6,714 bases of DNA from Anaerolineales bacterium UBA6663 (GCA_002455335.1 DKKP01000004.1:2573-9286); one strand, 5' to 3'; shown: positions 1 to 6,586, counted from the stretch's first letter. The notes: generated by a model from the sequence alone, not told the origin. Program-made: numbers and translations.

Positions 1-38
1 AACGCGTCAACGCGTGCCCGTCTCTTTATGACTCGTCG

Positions 39-52
39 GGGAGGAACCTCCC
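39..52 (+). promoter_or_regulatory. Shine-Dalgarno site inside a short inverted repeat
   Basis: The sequence GGGAGGAACCTCCC is a perfect 6-base inverted repeat around AA. It contains the purine-rich ribosome binding site GGAGG (40-44), eight bases before the GTG at 53, which supports that start. In RNA, a 5-bp stem (39-43 with 48-52) and a four-base loop GAAC would partly hide the Shine-Dalgarno. Whether it folds or regulates is inference. In bases 1-38 a TGA at 29-31 could end a preceding gene, but there is too little sequence to tell. Confidence 0.5.
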
Positions 53-934
53 GTGTCGAACTTTCAAAAGAACCCCGAGGTCGTCATCAGCCCGGCCAGC
101 GGCGCGATCGTCAGCCCGATCGCCAGTCGGCTCGAGAAGGTGCAATGGTGGCTGTTGGCCGTCATCCTCGCCGGCCTACTGGCGCTGTACTTCATCCTTA
201 CCGACGAACAGATGACCCGTGTGTTTTTCGCGGTGGCCGGCTATGTGCCGTTTGATCCGACGCAACCCGGCACCACCGGCGCCATCACCTTGCTCACCCG
301 CGGCATCGGTATCACGCTCCGCACGGCGCTGTCGGCCTATTTGCTGGCCGTGACGATCGGTTTACTGGTCGGCCTGGCCCGCGTATCATCCAACCCGATC
401 ATCAACAACCTGGCTTCGTTGTACGTTGAGATCATCCGGGGCGTGCCGATCCTTGTGCTGCTGCTCTACATCGCCTTCGTGGTCGTGCCGATCGTGGCCG
501 ACGCGCTCGGCCTGTCGACCCGCGACTTCCCAAACGAGGTCCGCGTGATCGTCGGCCTCGGGATTGCCTACGGCGCATTCGAAAGCGAGATCTTCCGGGC
601 AGGGATCCAATCGATCGAACGCGGCCAGATGGAGGCCGCCCGCGCCCTCGGTATGAACTACTTCCAGGCGATGCGCCACATCATCCTGCCACAGGCCATC
701 CGGCGCGTGCTCCCGGCGCTCGGCAACGACTTCATCGCCATGCTCAAAGACTCGTCCCTTGTGTCGGTGCTCGGGGTATCCGACATCACACAACTGGCGA
801 AGCTGTACGCATCGAGCACATTTCTGTTCTTCCAGACTTACAGCCTGCTGGGTCTGATCTACCTGACGCTGACGATCACGCTCTCGCGCGGAGTGCGTTG
901 GCTCGAAATGCGGCTATCACAGGATCGGAGATAG
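53..934 (+). CDS. Polar amino acid ABC transporter, permease subunit (HisM/GlnP family)
   Basis: This is an inner-membrane permease of a binding-protein-dependent importer for polar amino acids or related solutes. At 293 residues it is somewhat longer than the usual 220-250, because of an N-terminal extension of about 30 residues and a first hydrophobic helix (about 32-50) before the conserved core. The core begins near residue 80 with a LLTRGIGITLRTAL-type segment, followed by the typical EIIRGVPILVLLLY helix (127-140). The cytoplasmic EAA loop, which docks on the ATPase, starts at EAARALG (194-200) and ends near LPQA (212-215). The conserved KDSSLVS segment follows (232-238), and the last hydrophobic helix is about 262-278. 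The GTG start is backed by GGAGG eight bases upstream. The ATPase gene follows after three bases, so the two are surely co-transcribed. The substrate cannot be read from the permease; no binding protein is present here and it may be upstream. Confidence 0.93.
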   Translation: MSNFQKNPEVVISPASGAIVSPIASRLEKVQWWLLAVILAGLLALYFILTDEQMTRVFFAVAGYVPFDPTQPGTTGAITLLTRGIGITLRTALSAYLLAVTIGLLVGLARVSSNPIINNLASLYVEIIRGVPILVLLLYIAFVVVPIVADALGLSTRDFPNEVRVIVGLGIAYGAFESEIFRAGIQSIERGQMEAARALGMNYFQAMRHIILPQAIRRVLPALGNDFIAMLKDSSLVSVLGVSDITQLAKLYASSTFLFFQTYSLLGLIYLTLTITLSRGVRWLEMRLSQDRR

Positions 935-937
935 CTC

Positions 938-1675
<738 letters not shown>

Positions 1676-1740
1676 CTCCGTTCAAACGCAGATGCGGGTC
1701 AACGGCCGGGCCGTTGGCCCGCGTCTGCGTTTGAGCGGAG
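1676..1740 (+). terminator. 65-base near-perfect inverted repeat (atypical terminator or RNA structure)
   Basis: The arms 1676-1707 and 1709-1740 pair at all 32 positions around the central G at 1708 if G-U pairs are allowed; the innermost few bases would form the loop. Only three positions depart from Watson-Crick (1681/1735, 1693/1723, 1699/1717). Each is a U-G pair in the plus-strand RNA but would be an A-C mismatch in minus-strand RNA, so the structure is best preserved in the transcript coming out of the ATPase gene. It begins on the base after the ATPase stop. No T-tract follows (1741-1760 is mixed sequence), so it is not a textbook intrinsic terminator. Termination, 3'-end protection or a role in expression of the next gene are all possible. 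Confidence 0.6.
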
Positions 1741-1744
1741 AGCC

Positions 1745-1763
1745 GTGATACAGTAGACGCGTG
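1745..1763 (+). promoter_or_regulatory. Extended -10 promoter, probably giving a leaderless mRNA
   Basis: GTGATACAGT contains TG at 1746-1747, one spacer base and the hexamer TACAGT (1749-1754), which resembles an extended -10 element. A start point about seven bases further on would fall at the GTG start codon (1761). No Shine-Dalgarno lies at a workable distance; the nearest purine run, GGAGAG at 1737-1742, is about 18 bases away. No good -35 is visible, and the -35 zone lies in the distal arm of the 1676-1740 repeat. A very similar GTGATACCAT stands before the minus-strand dehydrogenase gene. Confidence 0.45.
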
Positions 1764-3011
1764 AAATTCTACGAACTGCTGGATGTGTCGCCGTACGCCA
1801 CGGCCGAGGAGATCAAGGCCGCGTACCGCATCCAGGTGCATCTACATCACCCCGATCGGCTGCGCCAGGCCAACGACGCGGTTCGCCTCTACGCCGAGGA
1901 TCGGCTCAAGAAGATCAACGAGGCCTACGCCACGCTGAGCGATCCGGCGAAGCGCTCGACCTACGACGCGGTCCACCTCAAGCAGAAGAGCGGCCGGGAT
2001 GCAGCCGGGCCGATCTGGCGCGCGACAGACGACGAGGCGCGCGAGGCGGAGTATCCCGAGTTTTACAATGGGCCACGCGGCGGCGCCGGCCGTGGCCGAC
2101 GTCGCCGCAAAGAGGCCGACGATTGGATGCGCCAGCAGGAAGAGGCGCGCAAAACCGAGGAGTTCATGGCGCGTCAGAAACGCGCAGCCGAGGATGCCGA
2201 GCGCAAACGCCAGGAAGACGAAGAGCGCGCCCGTCATGCAGCACGAAATCGCTATCCGCGTTCTGCCGTGCACGGCGATGTGCTGGTCTGCACCCTGACG
2301 CCCGGCCTGACAGTCGAACTCGTGCGTGTGCCGGCCGGCGAGTTTCTGATGGGCAGCGATCCCGCGCGTGATCCCCATACCCAGCCCAGCGAACGCCCGC
2401 AGCACCGGGTGCGCGTCTCGGAATACTTCATCTCCCGCACGCCGATCACGTGGCAGCAGTTCACGCGGTATCGCGCAGCTATGAAAATAGAGGGGCCAAT
2501 GACGCCCCCCGGCCACGATCTGCATCCGGTCACGCAAGTCTCCTGGGATGACGCTGTCGCTTTTTGCATCTGGCTCAGCGGCCCGGGTTGGAAATATCGG
2601 CTGCCGACCGAAGCCGAGTGGGAGAAGGCGGCGCGTGGCCCAAACGCTCAGCTCTATCCCTGGGGCGATGTCTGGGGCGGCGATCGCGCGAACGCCAATA
2701 ACATCCACACCGGCACCACACCGGTCGGCGCCTATACGCCGGCGGGCGATAGCCCTCATGGGTTGCAGGACATGTTGGGCAATATCTGGGAATGGTGTCA
2801 GGACTGGTACGACAGCGAGACCTACGCCCAAATCACCACGATCCAGGATCCGGTCGGACCGACCGTCGGCGACGGCGCCGTGATTCGGGGCGGCGCCTTC
2901 GACTCCCCGCTTCGTCATGCGCGGGCCGCGGCCCGCAACTGGGACTACCCCTTCAAGCGTCGCGCGAACGTCGGCTTTAGAGTGATCGCCCAGTCGATCG
3001 CCGAGCCTTGA
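1761..3011 (+). CDS. J-domain protein fused to a formylglycine-generating-enzyme-like (SUMF1-type) domain
   Basis: This is a 416-residue fusion protein. Residues 2-70 form a J domain: YELLDVSP (4-11), EEIKAAYR (16-23), the Hsp70-activating HPD (30-32), INEAYATLSD (52-61) and TYD (67-69). Residues about 112-163 are a strongly charged Arg/Glu/Lys stretch, probably helical or coiled coil. Residues about 184-409 form an FGE/SUMF1 fold: VPAGEFLMGS (190-199), PVTQVSWDDAVAFC (256-269), LPTEAEWEKAARG (281-293), GNIWEW (340-345), RGGAF (376-380) and NVGFRV (403-408). True FGEs carry two catalytic copper-binding cysteines just after RGGSW; here that stretch has none, so formylglycine synthesis is unlikely. 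No signal peptide or membrane helix is seen, so it is likely cytoplasmic, perhaps a DnaK co-chaperone with a binding domain. The GTG start is forced by an in-frame TGA at 1746-1748, and the J domain begins at once. The gene converges with the glycosyltransferase gene. Confidence 0.9.
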   Translation: MKFYELLDVSPYATAEEIKAAYRIQVHLHHPDRLRQANDAVRLYAEDRLKKINEAYATLSDPAKRSTYDAVHLKQKSGRDAAGPIWRATDDEAREAEYPEFYNGPRGGAGRGRRRRKEADDWMRQQEEARKTEEFMARQKRAAEDAERKRQEDEERARHAARNRYPRSAVHGDVLVCTLTPGLTVELVRVPAGEFLMGSDPARDPHTQPSERPQHRVRVSEYFISRTPITWQQFTRYRAAMKIEGPMTPPGHDLHPVTQVSWDDAVAFCIWLSGPGWKYRLPTEAEWEKAARGPNAQLYPWGDVWGGDRANANNIHTGTTPVGAYTPAGDSPHGLQDMLGNIWEWCQDWYDSETYAQITTIQDPVGPTVGDGAVIRGGAFDSPLRHARAAARNWDYPFKRRANVGFRVIAQSIAEP

Positions 3012-3017
3012 GGCGGG

Positions 3018-4997
3018 TCAGCGCACAATCAGCGGCGGCAGTTCGATGACGTTCTCGGCAGTTCCGGGCACGGGCAGTCGGGCAAGGCTTGGGTAGCGGT
3101 AGACGCCGACGCGCAACGGATAGGCCCCCGGCGCCGCCTCGGCGGGCACGAGCAGGCCGACCGTATCGACCACCACCTCATCGGCGCCCCAGGCGTTGAC
3201 CGGGTACACCGCCTGCCCCAACACGCGATCGGTCTGAGCGACAAGAGCCGAGCCGTCCGGCAGAAACGCATGCACGAACAACGTGTACGTGTCGGGCGCA
3301 AGTGGGTCGACGCGTCGCCAGTACAGCGTCACCGTGGCAGTCTCACCCGCTGCAACTTCAGCGGGCAGATCCGCGCCGATCAACTCCAGCTCGCCGACCC
3401 GCGCCTCCAGTGAGAGCTGTGGATGAAGACCAGATGGGTCGGTCAGTACGAACCCCGGTCGGCGCAGCGTGGCCGGGTCGTGTCGATACAACCGATACCC
3501 GAGCCTCTGATAATCGACCGGTCTTGTCGTCACGACCTCGGTCAGGGTTGCGAACTCGGCAAAGCGCTCCGCCTCGGCCTCGGTGCACAGGATCAGCGCT
3601 TGCCCCGGCTCGGTGTACAACCGTCCGAGCACCTGCTCAAACGGAACGAACTCGAAAGCCCGGCCCTGCATCGTGGCGTACGCCTCCCAGATATACGGGA
3701 CGCCGAATCCGGCCAGCATCGCATCCGAAAAGACGATGTATAGCTTGGCCCCTGGCGCGACAGTGGCGACATCCTGAACAAAACCCTCGATGATGGCCCC
3801 ATCCTCACGCTGACTGACGGCATACGCGTAGTAGCCCATCAGGCCCTGCAGCGGTAAAGCGGCCGTAGCAAGCGCCAGGGCGAGCAACGCATTCCGCCAG
3901 CGCGGCGCCCGGGTTTCGAGAATGCGCCAGAGGAACTCGACGAGGGCGCCCATCCCCGTGCTGAGAAAGAGCGTCATATACGATGTGAAGCGCACCGGCC
4001 CGAGGATGCCGAAGTGGGCGCTGAACCAGGGCACGATGGCAAAGGGCACGATGGCCGCCGCCGTAAGCCAACGCGCGCGCGTCGGCAGCGCGACGAGTCC
4101 GGCGAGGGCCCACCCGACGAGGACCAGCGGCAGACCGAGCAAGGGTTCAATCGTCTCCGCACCGCCCAGCACGCCCGCCGTCTGACGGCCGATCTGCAAC
4201 AACAGGCGCGCGAAATTGAGGGCGTAGGTTTGGAGAGTCGGATTTGACTCCCACAGATAGCCGCGCGCCTCGAGCTTGGTCTGCGGGTTGACTTGCGCGA
4301 GCAGACTTTGAATGAGGACGGGCGCCGACAGCAACACGACGATCGCGGCCGCCGCGCCCATCCACAGCCACCAGCGGCGGCGCAGCCCAGGCTTCTGCCA
4401 GGCCTCGTAAGCGAACCACAGTCCGGCGCCCGTCAACGGCACGACGGCCGCCAGGTTAGCCTGCAACGCCAGCCCGCCGGCGACGACCGCGGCCAACCAC
4501 CAGCCACCGTGATCGCGTTCGATCGACTCAAGCGCCCACCACACGAAGAGACCAATGAAAAACGGCATCAGGGTCGTCGCCGCGCCGTGATGGCTGCTGA
4601 GCACCACAAGATGGGGGTTGGTCGCGATCAGCGCCGCCGCGACACCGGCTGCACGCCAACTCCCCGTCAGCCGACGCGCCAGGGCATACGTGATCGGGAT
4701 CAGCAACGTGCCCGTGATCAGCAACAGCGTCCGCCCCAGAAGCGGATCCGTGACGCCGAGCCGGTACAGCCCGGCCATTAAGTACACAAAGAACGGACCC
4801 GTGTACGCATCGGTGCCGGTCAACGGCCAGATCTCGCCGCGCGCGATGTGCATGGCCAGGGTCGCCTGATTGGTCTCGTCACCGGGCAGCGGGATCGTGC
4901 GCCAGTAGGGCCACCGAACGGCCAGGCCGACCAGGGTGACCAGCAGGACCCAATACGCTTCTTTAACGGCGACACACCGCCGGATCAGGGAGTTCAC
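3018..4997 (-). CDS. GT-C family membrane glycosyltransferase (ArnT/PMT-like) with C-terminal beta-sandwich module
   Basis: This is a 659-residue polytopic protein, probably transferring a sugar from a polyprenyl-phosphate donor to a lipid, glycan or protein on the outer face of the membrane. After a first helix (about 14-30) comes PLPGDETNQATLAMHI (37 onward), whose acidic pair D40/E41 sits where GT-C enzymes place their first-loop catalytic acid. Further hydrophobic segments lie near 88-106, 114-133, 143-157, 165-195, 212-232, 286-304, 308-326, 333-355 and 367-386. Residues about 395-515 look soluble. Residues about 525-659 form a beta-rich module with VTLYWR (556-561), FVHAFLPDG (574-582) and GAYPLRVGVYR (624-634), a tail I associate with Chloroflexota glycosyltransferases. 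The GTG start has only weak purines (GAGAG) upstream, in the loop of a GGCT/AGCC hairpin (5001-5012). It lies 29 bases after the glycosylase stop and is likely in the same transcript. The acceptor is unknown. Confidence 0.85.
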   Translation of the reverse strand: MNSLIRRCVAVKEAYWVLLVTLVGLAVRWPYWRTIPLPGDETNQATLAMHIARGEIWPLTGTDAYTGPFFVYLMAGLYRLGVTDPLLGRTLLLITGTLLIPITYALARRLTGSWRAAGVAAALIATNPHLVVLSSHHGAATTLMPFFIGLFVWWALESIERDHGGWWLAAVVAGGLALQANLAAVVPLTGAGLWFAYEAWQKPGLRRRWWLWMGAAAAIVVLLSAPVLIQSLLAQVNPQTKLEARGYLWESNPTLQTYALNFARLLLQIGRQTAGVLGGAETIEPLLGLPLVLVGWALAGLVALPTRARWLTAAAIVPFAIVPWFSAHFGILGPVRFTSYMTLFLSTGMGALVEFLWRILETRAPRWRNALLALALATAALPLQGLMGYYAYAVSQREDGAIIEGFVQDVATVAPGAKLYIVFSDAMLAGFGVPYIWEAYATMQGRAFEFVPFEQVLGRLYTEPGQALILCTEAEAERFAEFATLTEVVTTRPVDYQRLGYRLYRHDPATLRRPGFVLTDPSGLHPQLSLEARVGELELIGADLPAEVAAGETATVTLYWRRVDPLAPDTYTLFVHAFLPDGSALVAQTDRVLGQAVYPVNAWGADEVVVDTVGLLVPAEAAPGAYPLRVGVYRYPSLARLPVPGTAENVIELPPLIVR

Positions 4998-5026
4998 AAA
5001 GGCTCTCTAGCCGCTGGGTAGCCTCT

Positions 5027-5668
5027 TCAGCCCGCCCGTCCGCGGACCGACAGATAATGATGCCACAACAGCCGCGCGGCCGTGGCCCGATGCGGGCGCC
5101 ACGCGTCTGCCCGCGCATTCAGTTCCTCGAACGTCGGGCGACGCGCAAGGCCATAGACCTCCTGAGCCGCGGCCGCCAGCGCCACGTCGCCGTGCGGCCA
5201 CGCATCCGGCCGCAGCAAGACCATCAGCAGATACACTTCGGCCGTCCAGGGCCCGATGCCCTTGAGCGCTGTGAGCGTTTTCCGGACCTCATCGTCGCTC
5301 AGCTGGTCGAGCGCATTGGGGTCGAAGCGGCGCTCGAGCACGGCCTGGGCCAGTTCGCGGGCGTAGCCGGCCTTCTGCCGACTGAAGCCGATCGCCTTGA
5401 GTTCAGCATCGTCGAAGCGCATCAACCTGCGCGGGGTCACGACTCCGCGACAGGCGCGCTTGAGGTTGTTGAAGGCCGCCAGCGCCGAGGCCAGCGACAC
5501 CTGTTGTTCGAGGATCAGATGCACAAGGGTGGCGAAACCCGGCTCACGTGCCCACAGCGGCGGCACACCGTAGATGCGCAAGACAGCACGTAACGCCGGG
5601 TCGCGTCGCGCCAGGCGGCGCGCTGCGTGCGCCACCGCAGCCTCATCGAGGACCGGATGCGTGTTCAC
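5027..5668 (-). CDS. DNA-3-methyladenine glycosylase II (AlkA-like, HhH-GPD superfamily)
   Basis: This is a base excision repair enzyme that cleaves the N-glycosidic bond of alkylated purines such as 3-methyladenine. The helix-hairpin-helix is visible as LKGIGPWTAEVYLLMVLLRP (135-154) and binds the DNA backbone. The catalytic Asp is D161 in WPHGDVAL (157-164), at the position of the AlkA active-site Asp. The upstream helix ILEQQVS (52-58) is another family hallmark. At 213 residues it is shorter than E. coli AlkA (282): it keeps the HhH-GPD core and lacks the N-terminal beta domain. The GTG start overlaps the dehydrogenase stop in GTGA, so expression is probably by translational coupling; no strong Shine-Dalgarno is seen. 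Endonuclease III is excluded by the lack of iron-sulfur cysteines, and MutY likewise. The exact lesion range cannot be read from sequence. Confidence 0.9.
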   Translation of the reverse strand: MNTHPVLDEAAVAHAARRLARRDPALRAVLRIYGVPPLWAREPGFATLVHLILEQQVSLASALAAFNNLKRACRGVVTPRRLMRFDDAELKAIGFSRQKAGYARELAQAVLERRFDPNALDQLSDDEVRKTLTALKGIGPWTAEVYLLMVLLRPDAWPHGDVALAAAAQEVYGLARRPTFEELNARADAWRPHRATAARLLWHHYLSVRGRAG

Positions 5669-6378
5669 CAGGGGTCATCCATGGCCATCACATCGAGCTC
5701 ACGCACGACCGAGGCGTTCGACAGCGAGACGATGGCGCGCACGAGCGTCGCCAGATCTTGCGGCGGGATGCAAGAGTCGGCGTCGCCGCCCGTGGCGTTG
5801 ACGAGCTGGCCGCCGACGAAACGCGGAACGCCGAAGCTGCCCGGGTTGACGATCGTCACGGCGATCCGATCGCGCCGCAGCCCGGCGCGCAGCGCATGCG
5901 CGACGCCACGCAGCCCGAACTTCGAGGCGTTGTAGGCCACCTCGGGCGCATTCACGTAGGGGAGGCCGTTGACCGAGCCGATCAGGATGATCTTGGGGCG
6001 CACCCCGCGGCGCAGGGCCGGGATGAGACGTTTGAGCACCGGGATCGCGGTCGTCAGGTTGACGGCCAACACACGCGCGTCCTCCTCGTCGCTGACCTCT
6101 TCAAAACGATAGTCGGGCGAGAAGGCCGCGCCCTCCCAGATCCCGGCGTTGTAGATCACGACGTCGAGCGTCGCGTCGCCGATGGCCTGGGCGATGACGC
6201 CGGCTGCGCCTGGCTCGGCCAGATCGGCCCGGACCCAGTTGCGCGTGACGCCGTCGGCAAGATCGAGTGCCGGCTCGCTGCGCGACACAAGCCAGCATCT
6301 GTCGCCGGCCACGGGCACCGTGCGATGCAGCACCTCGCCCAGGCCGCGGCTGGCGCCGATGATGAGATAGCGGGTCAT
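5665..6378 (-). CDS. Short-chain dehydrogenase/reductase (SDR) family oxidoreductase
   Basis: This is a soluble NAD(P)-dependent oxidoreductase with a Rossmann fold. The cofactor loop is GASRGLG (8-14), preceded by Ile rather than the usual Thr-Gly. An Arg follows strand 2 in VSRSEP (31-36), which favours NADP(H) by inference. NAG is at 77-79, and the catalytic set is N107, S135, Y149 and K153 (YNASK). NPGSFGVP (178-185) closes the active site. At 237 residues it is normal for a classical SDR; the 85-100 stretch and the C-terminus are variable and give no substrate clue. The ATG start has AAGGAG (6385-6390) six bases upstream and a candidate promoter just before that. It appears to be the first gene of a minus-strand operon with the glycosylase, whose start overlaps its TGA by four bases. 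The substrate is unknown. Confidence 0.9.
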   Translation of the reverse strand: MTRYLIIGASRGLGEVLHRTVPVAGDRCWLVSRSEPALDLADGVTRNWVRADLAEPGAAGVIAQAIGDATLDVVIYNAGIWEGAAFSPDYRFEEVSDEEDARVLAVNLTTAIPVLKRLIPALRRGVRPKIILIGSVNGLPYVNAPEVAYNASKFGLRGVAHALRAGLRRDRIAVTIVNPGSFGVPRFVGGQLVNATGGDADSCIPPQDLATLVRAIVSLSNASVVRELDVMAMDDPW

Positions 6379-6384
6379 TGGCTG

Positions 6385-6406
6385 CTCCTTGCGCGTATGG
6401 TATCAC
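6385..6406 (-). promoter_or_regulatory. Extended -10 promoter and ribosome binding site of the SDR operon
   Basis: Read on the minus strand, GTGATACCAT (6406 to 6397) has TG, one spacer base and the hexamer TACCAT, and matches the element before the J-domain gene at 8 of 10 bases. Transcription would start near 6390. AAGGAG (6390 to 6385) follows as a strong Shine-Dalgarno six bases before the ATG. The predicted start point lies almost on the Shine-Dalgarno, so the leader would be very short. No convincing -35 is visible. Confidence 0.45.
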
Positions 6407-6573
6407 CACGGCGGCGGGTGCCAGAGATAAGCGCAAGTTTCCGGAGGTACTCAGAGTACCCATCGCCCGATCTATCGGCGACAAGGACCTTTCTATCTTT
6501 TGGCACATCCGGGTTCTATCCCCCGAGGCTTCAGGAAGAGACCGCAAAATCGTAGGCTGTGAGCGTCAATCTC
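6407..6573. other. Divergent intergenic region with palindromes and short repeats
   Basis: No gene is supported here. The region lies between two divergently read genes and is less GC-rich than its flanks in parts. It holds a 15-base palindrome (6446-6460), an adjacent hairpin (6463-6481), and three copies of TCTATC at 6471, 6492 and 6515. The promoter of the plus-strand ABC gene must be here or within the first bases downstream, but I cannot place it: TATCTT at 6494-6499 is a possible -10 with no good -35. Confidence 0.6.
6446..6460. promoter_or_regulatory. 15-base palindrome, candidate operator
   Basis: GGTACTC-A-GAGTACC is a perfect inverted repeat with 7-base arms and one central base, typical of a dimeric repressor or activator site. 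Its centre is about 63 bases upstream of the predicted dehydrogenase start point and 134 bases upstream of the ABC gene ATG, so either gene or both could be the target. The cognate regulator is not in the window. Confidence 0.4.
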
Positions 6574-6580
6574 AAGGAGA
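6574..6580 (+). promoter_or_regulatory. Ribosome binding site of the distal ABC ATPase gene
   Basis: AAGGAGA lies six bases before the ATG at 6587 and is a near-ideal Shine-Dalgarno. It fixes the start of the truncated gene that follows. Confidence 0.75.
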
Positions 6581-6586
6581 ACGCTC

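Noticed and set aside
1..15. Direct repeat AACGCGT at 1-7 and 9-15
   Set aside because: It is a seven-base repeat at the window edge in GC-rich DNA, with no further copies or context, and is probably chance.
1..31. C-terminal end of a solute-binding protein gene stopping at TGA 29-31
   Set aside because: Nine codons are too few to recognise anything, and the other two plus-strand frames are also open here.
1842..2918. 358-codon open frame antisense to the J-domain/FGE-like gene
   Set aside because: It has no recognisable domain and a composition set by the opposite strand; the sense gene has clear J and FGE motifs throughout.
2886..2973. An active diversity-generating retroelement
   Set aside because: Only the lectin-like segment is present. 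There is no reverse transcriptase, accessory gene or template repeat in the window, so it is kept only as a resemblance.
6500..6517. TTGGCAC...TT as a sigma-54 (-24/-12) promoter
   Set aside because: The -12 half is wrong: TT falls two bases too far downstream and the GC of TTGC is absent. Sigma-54 is also not expected in most Chloroflexota.
5548..6555. 335-codon plus-strand open frame across the glycosylase and dehydrogenase genes
   Set aside because: Both minus-strand genes have intact catalytic motifs, proper starts and coupling. This frame has no motif and spans two genes and the intergenic region.
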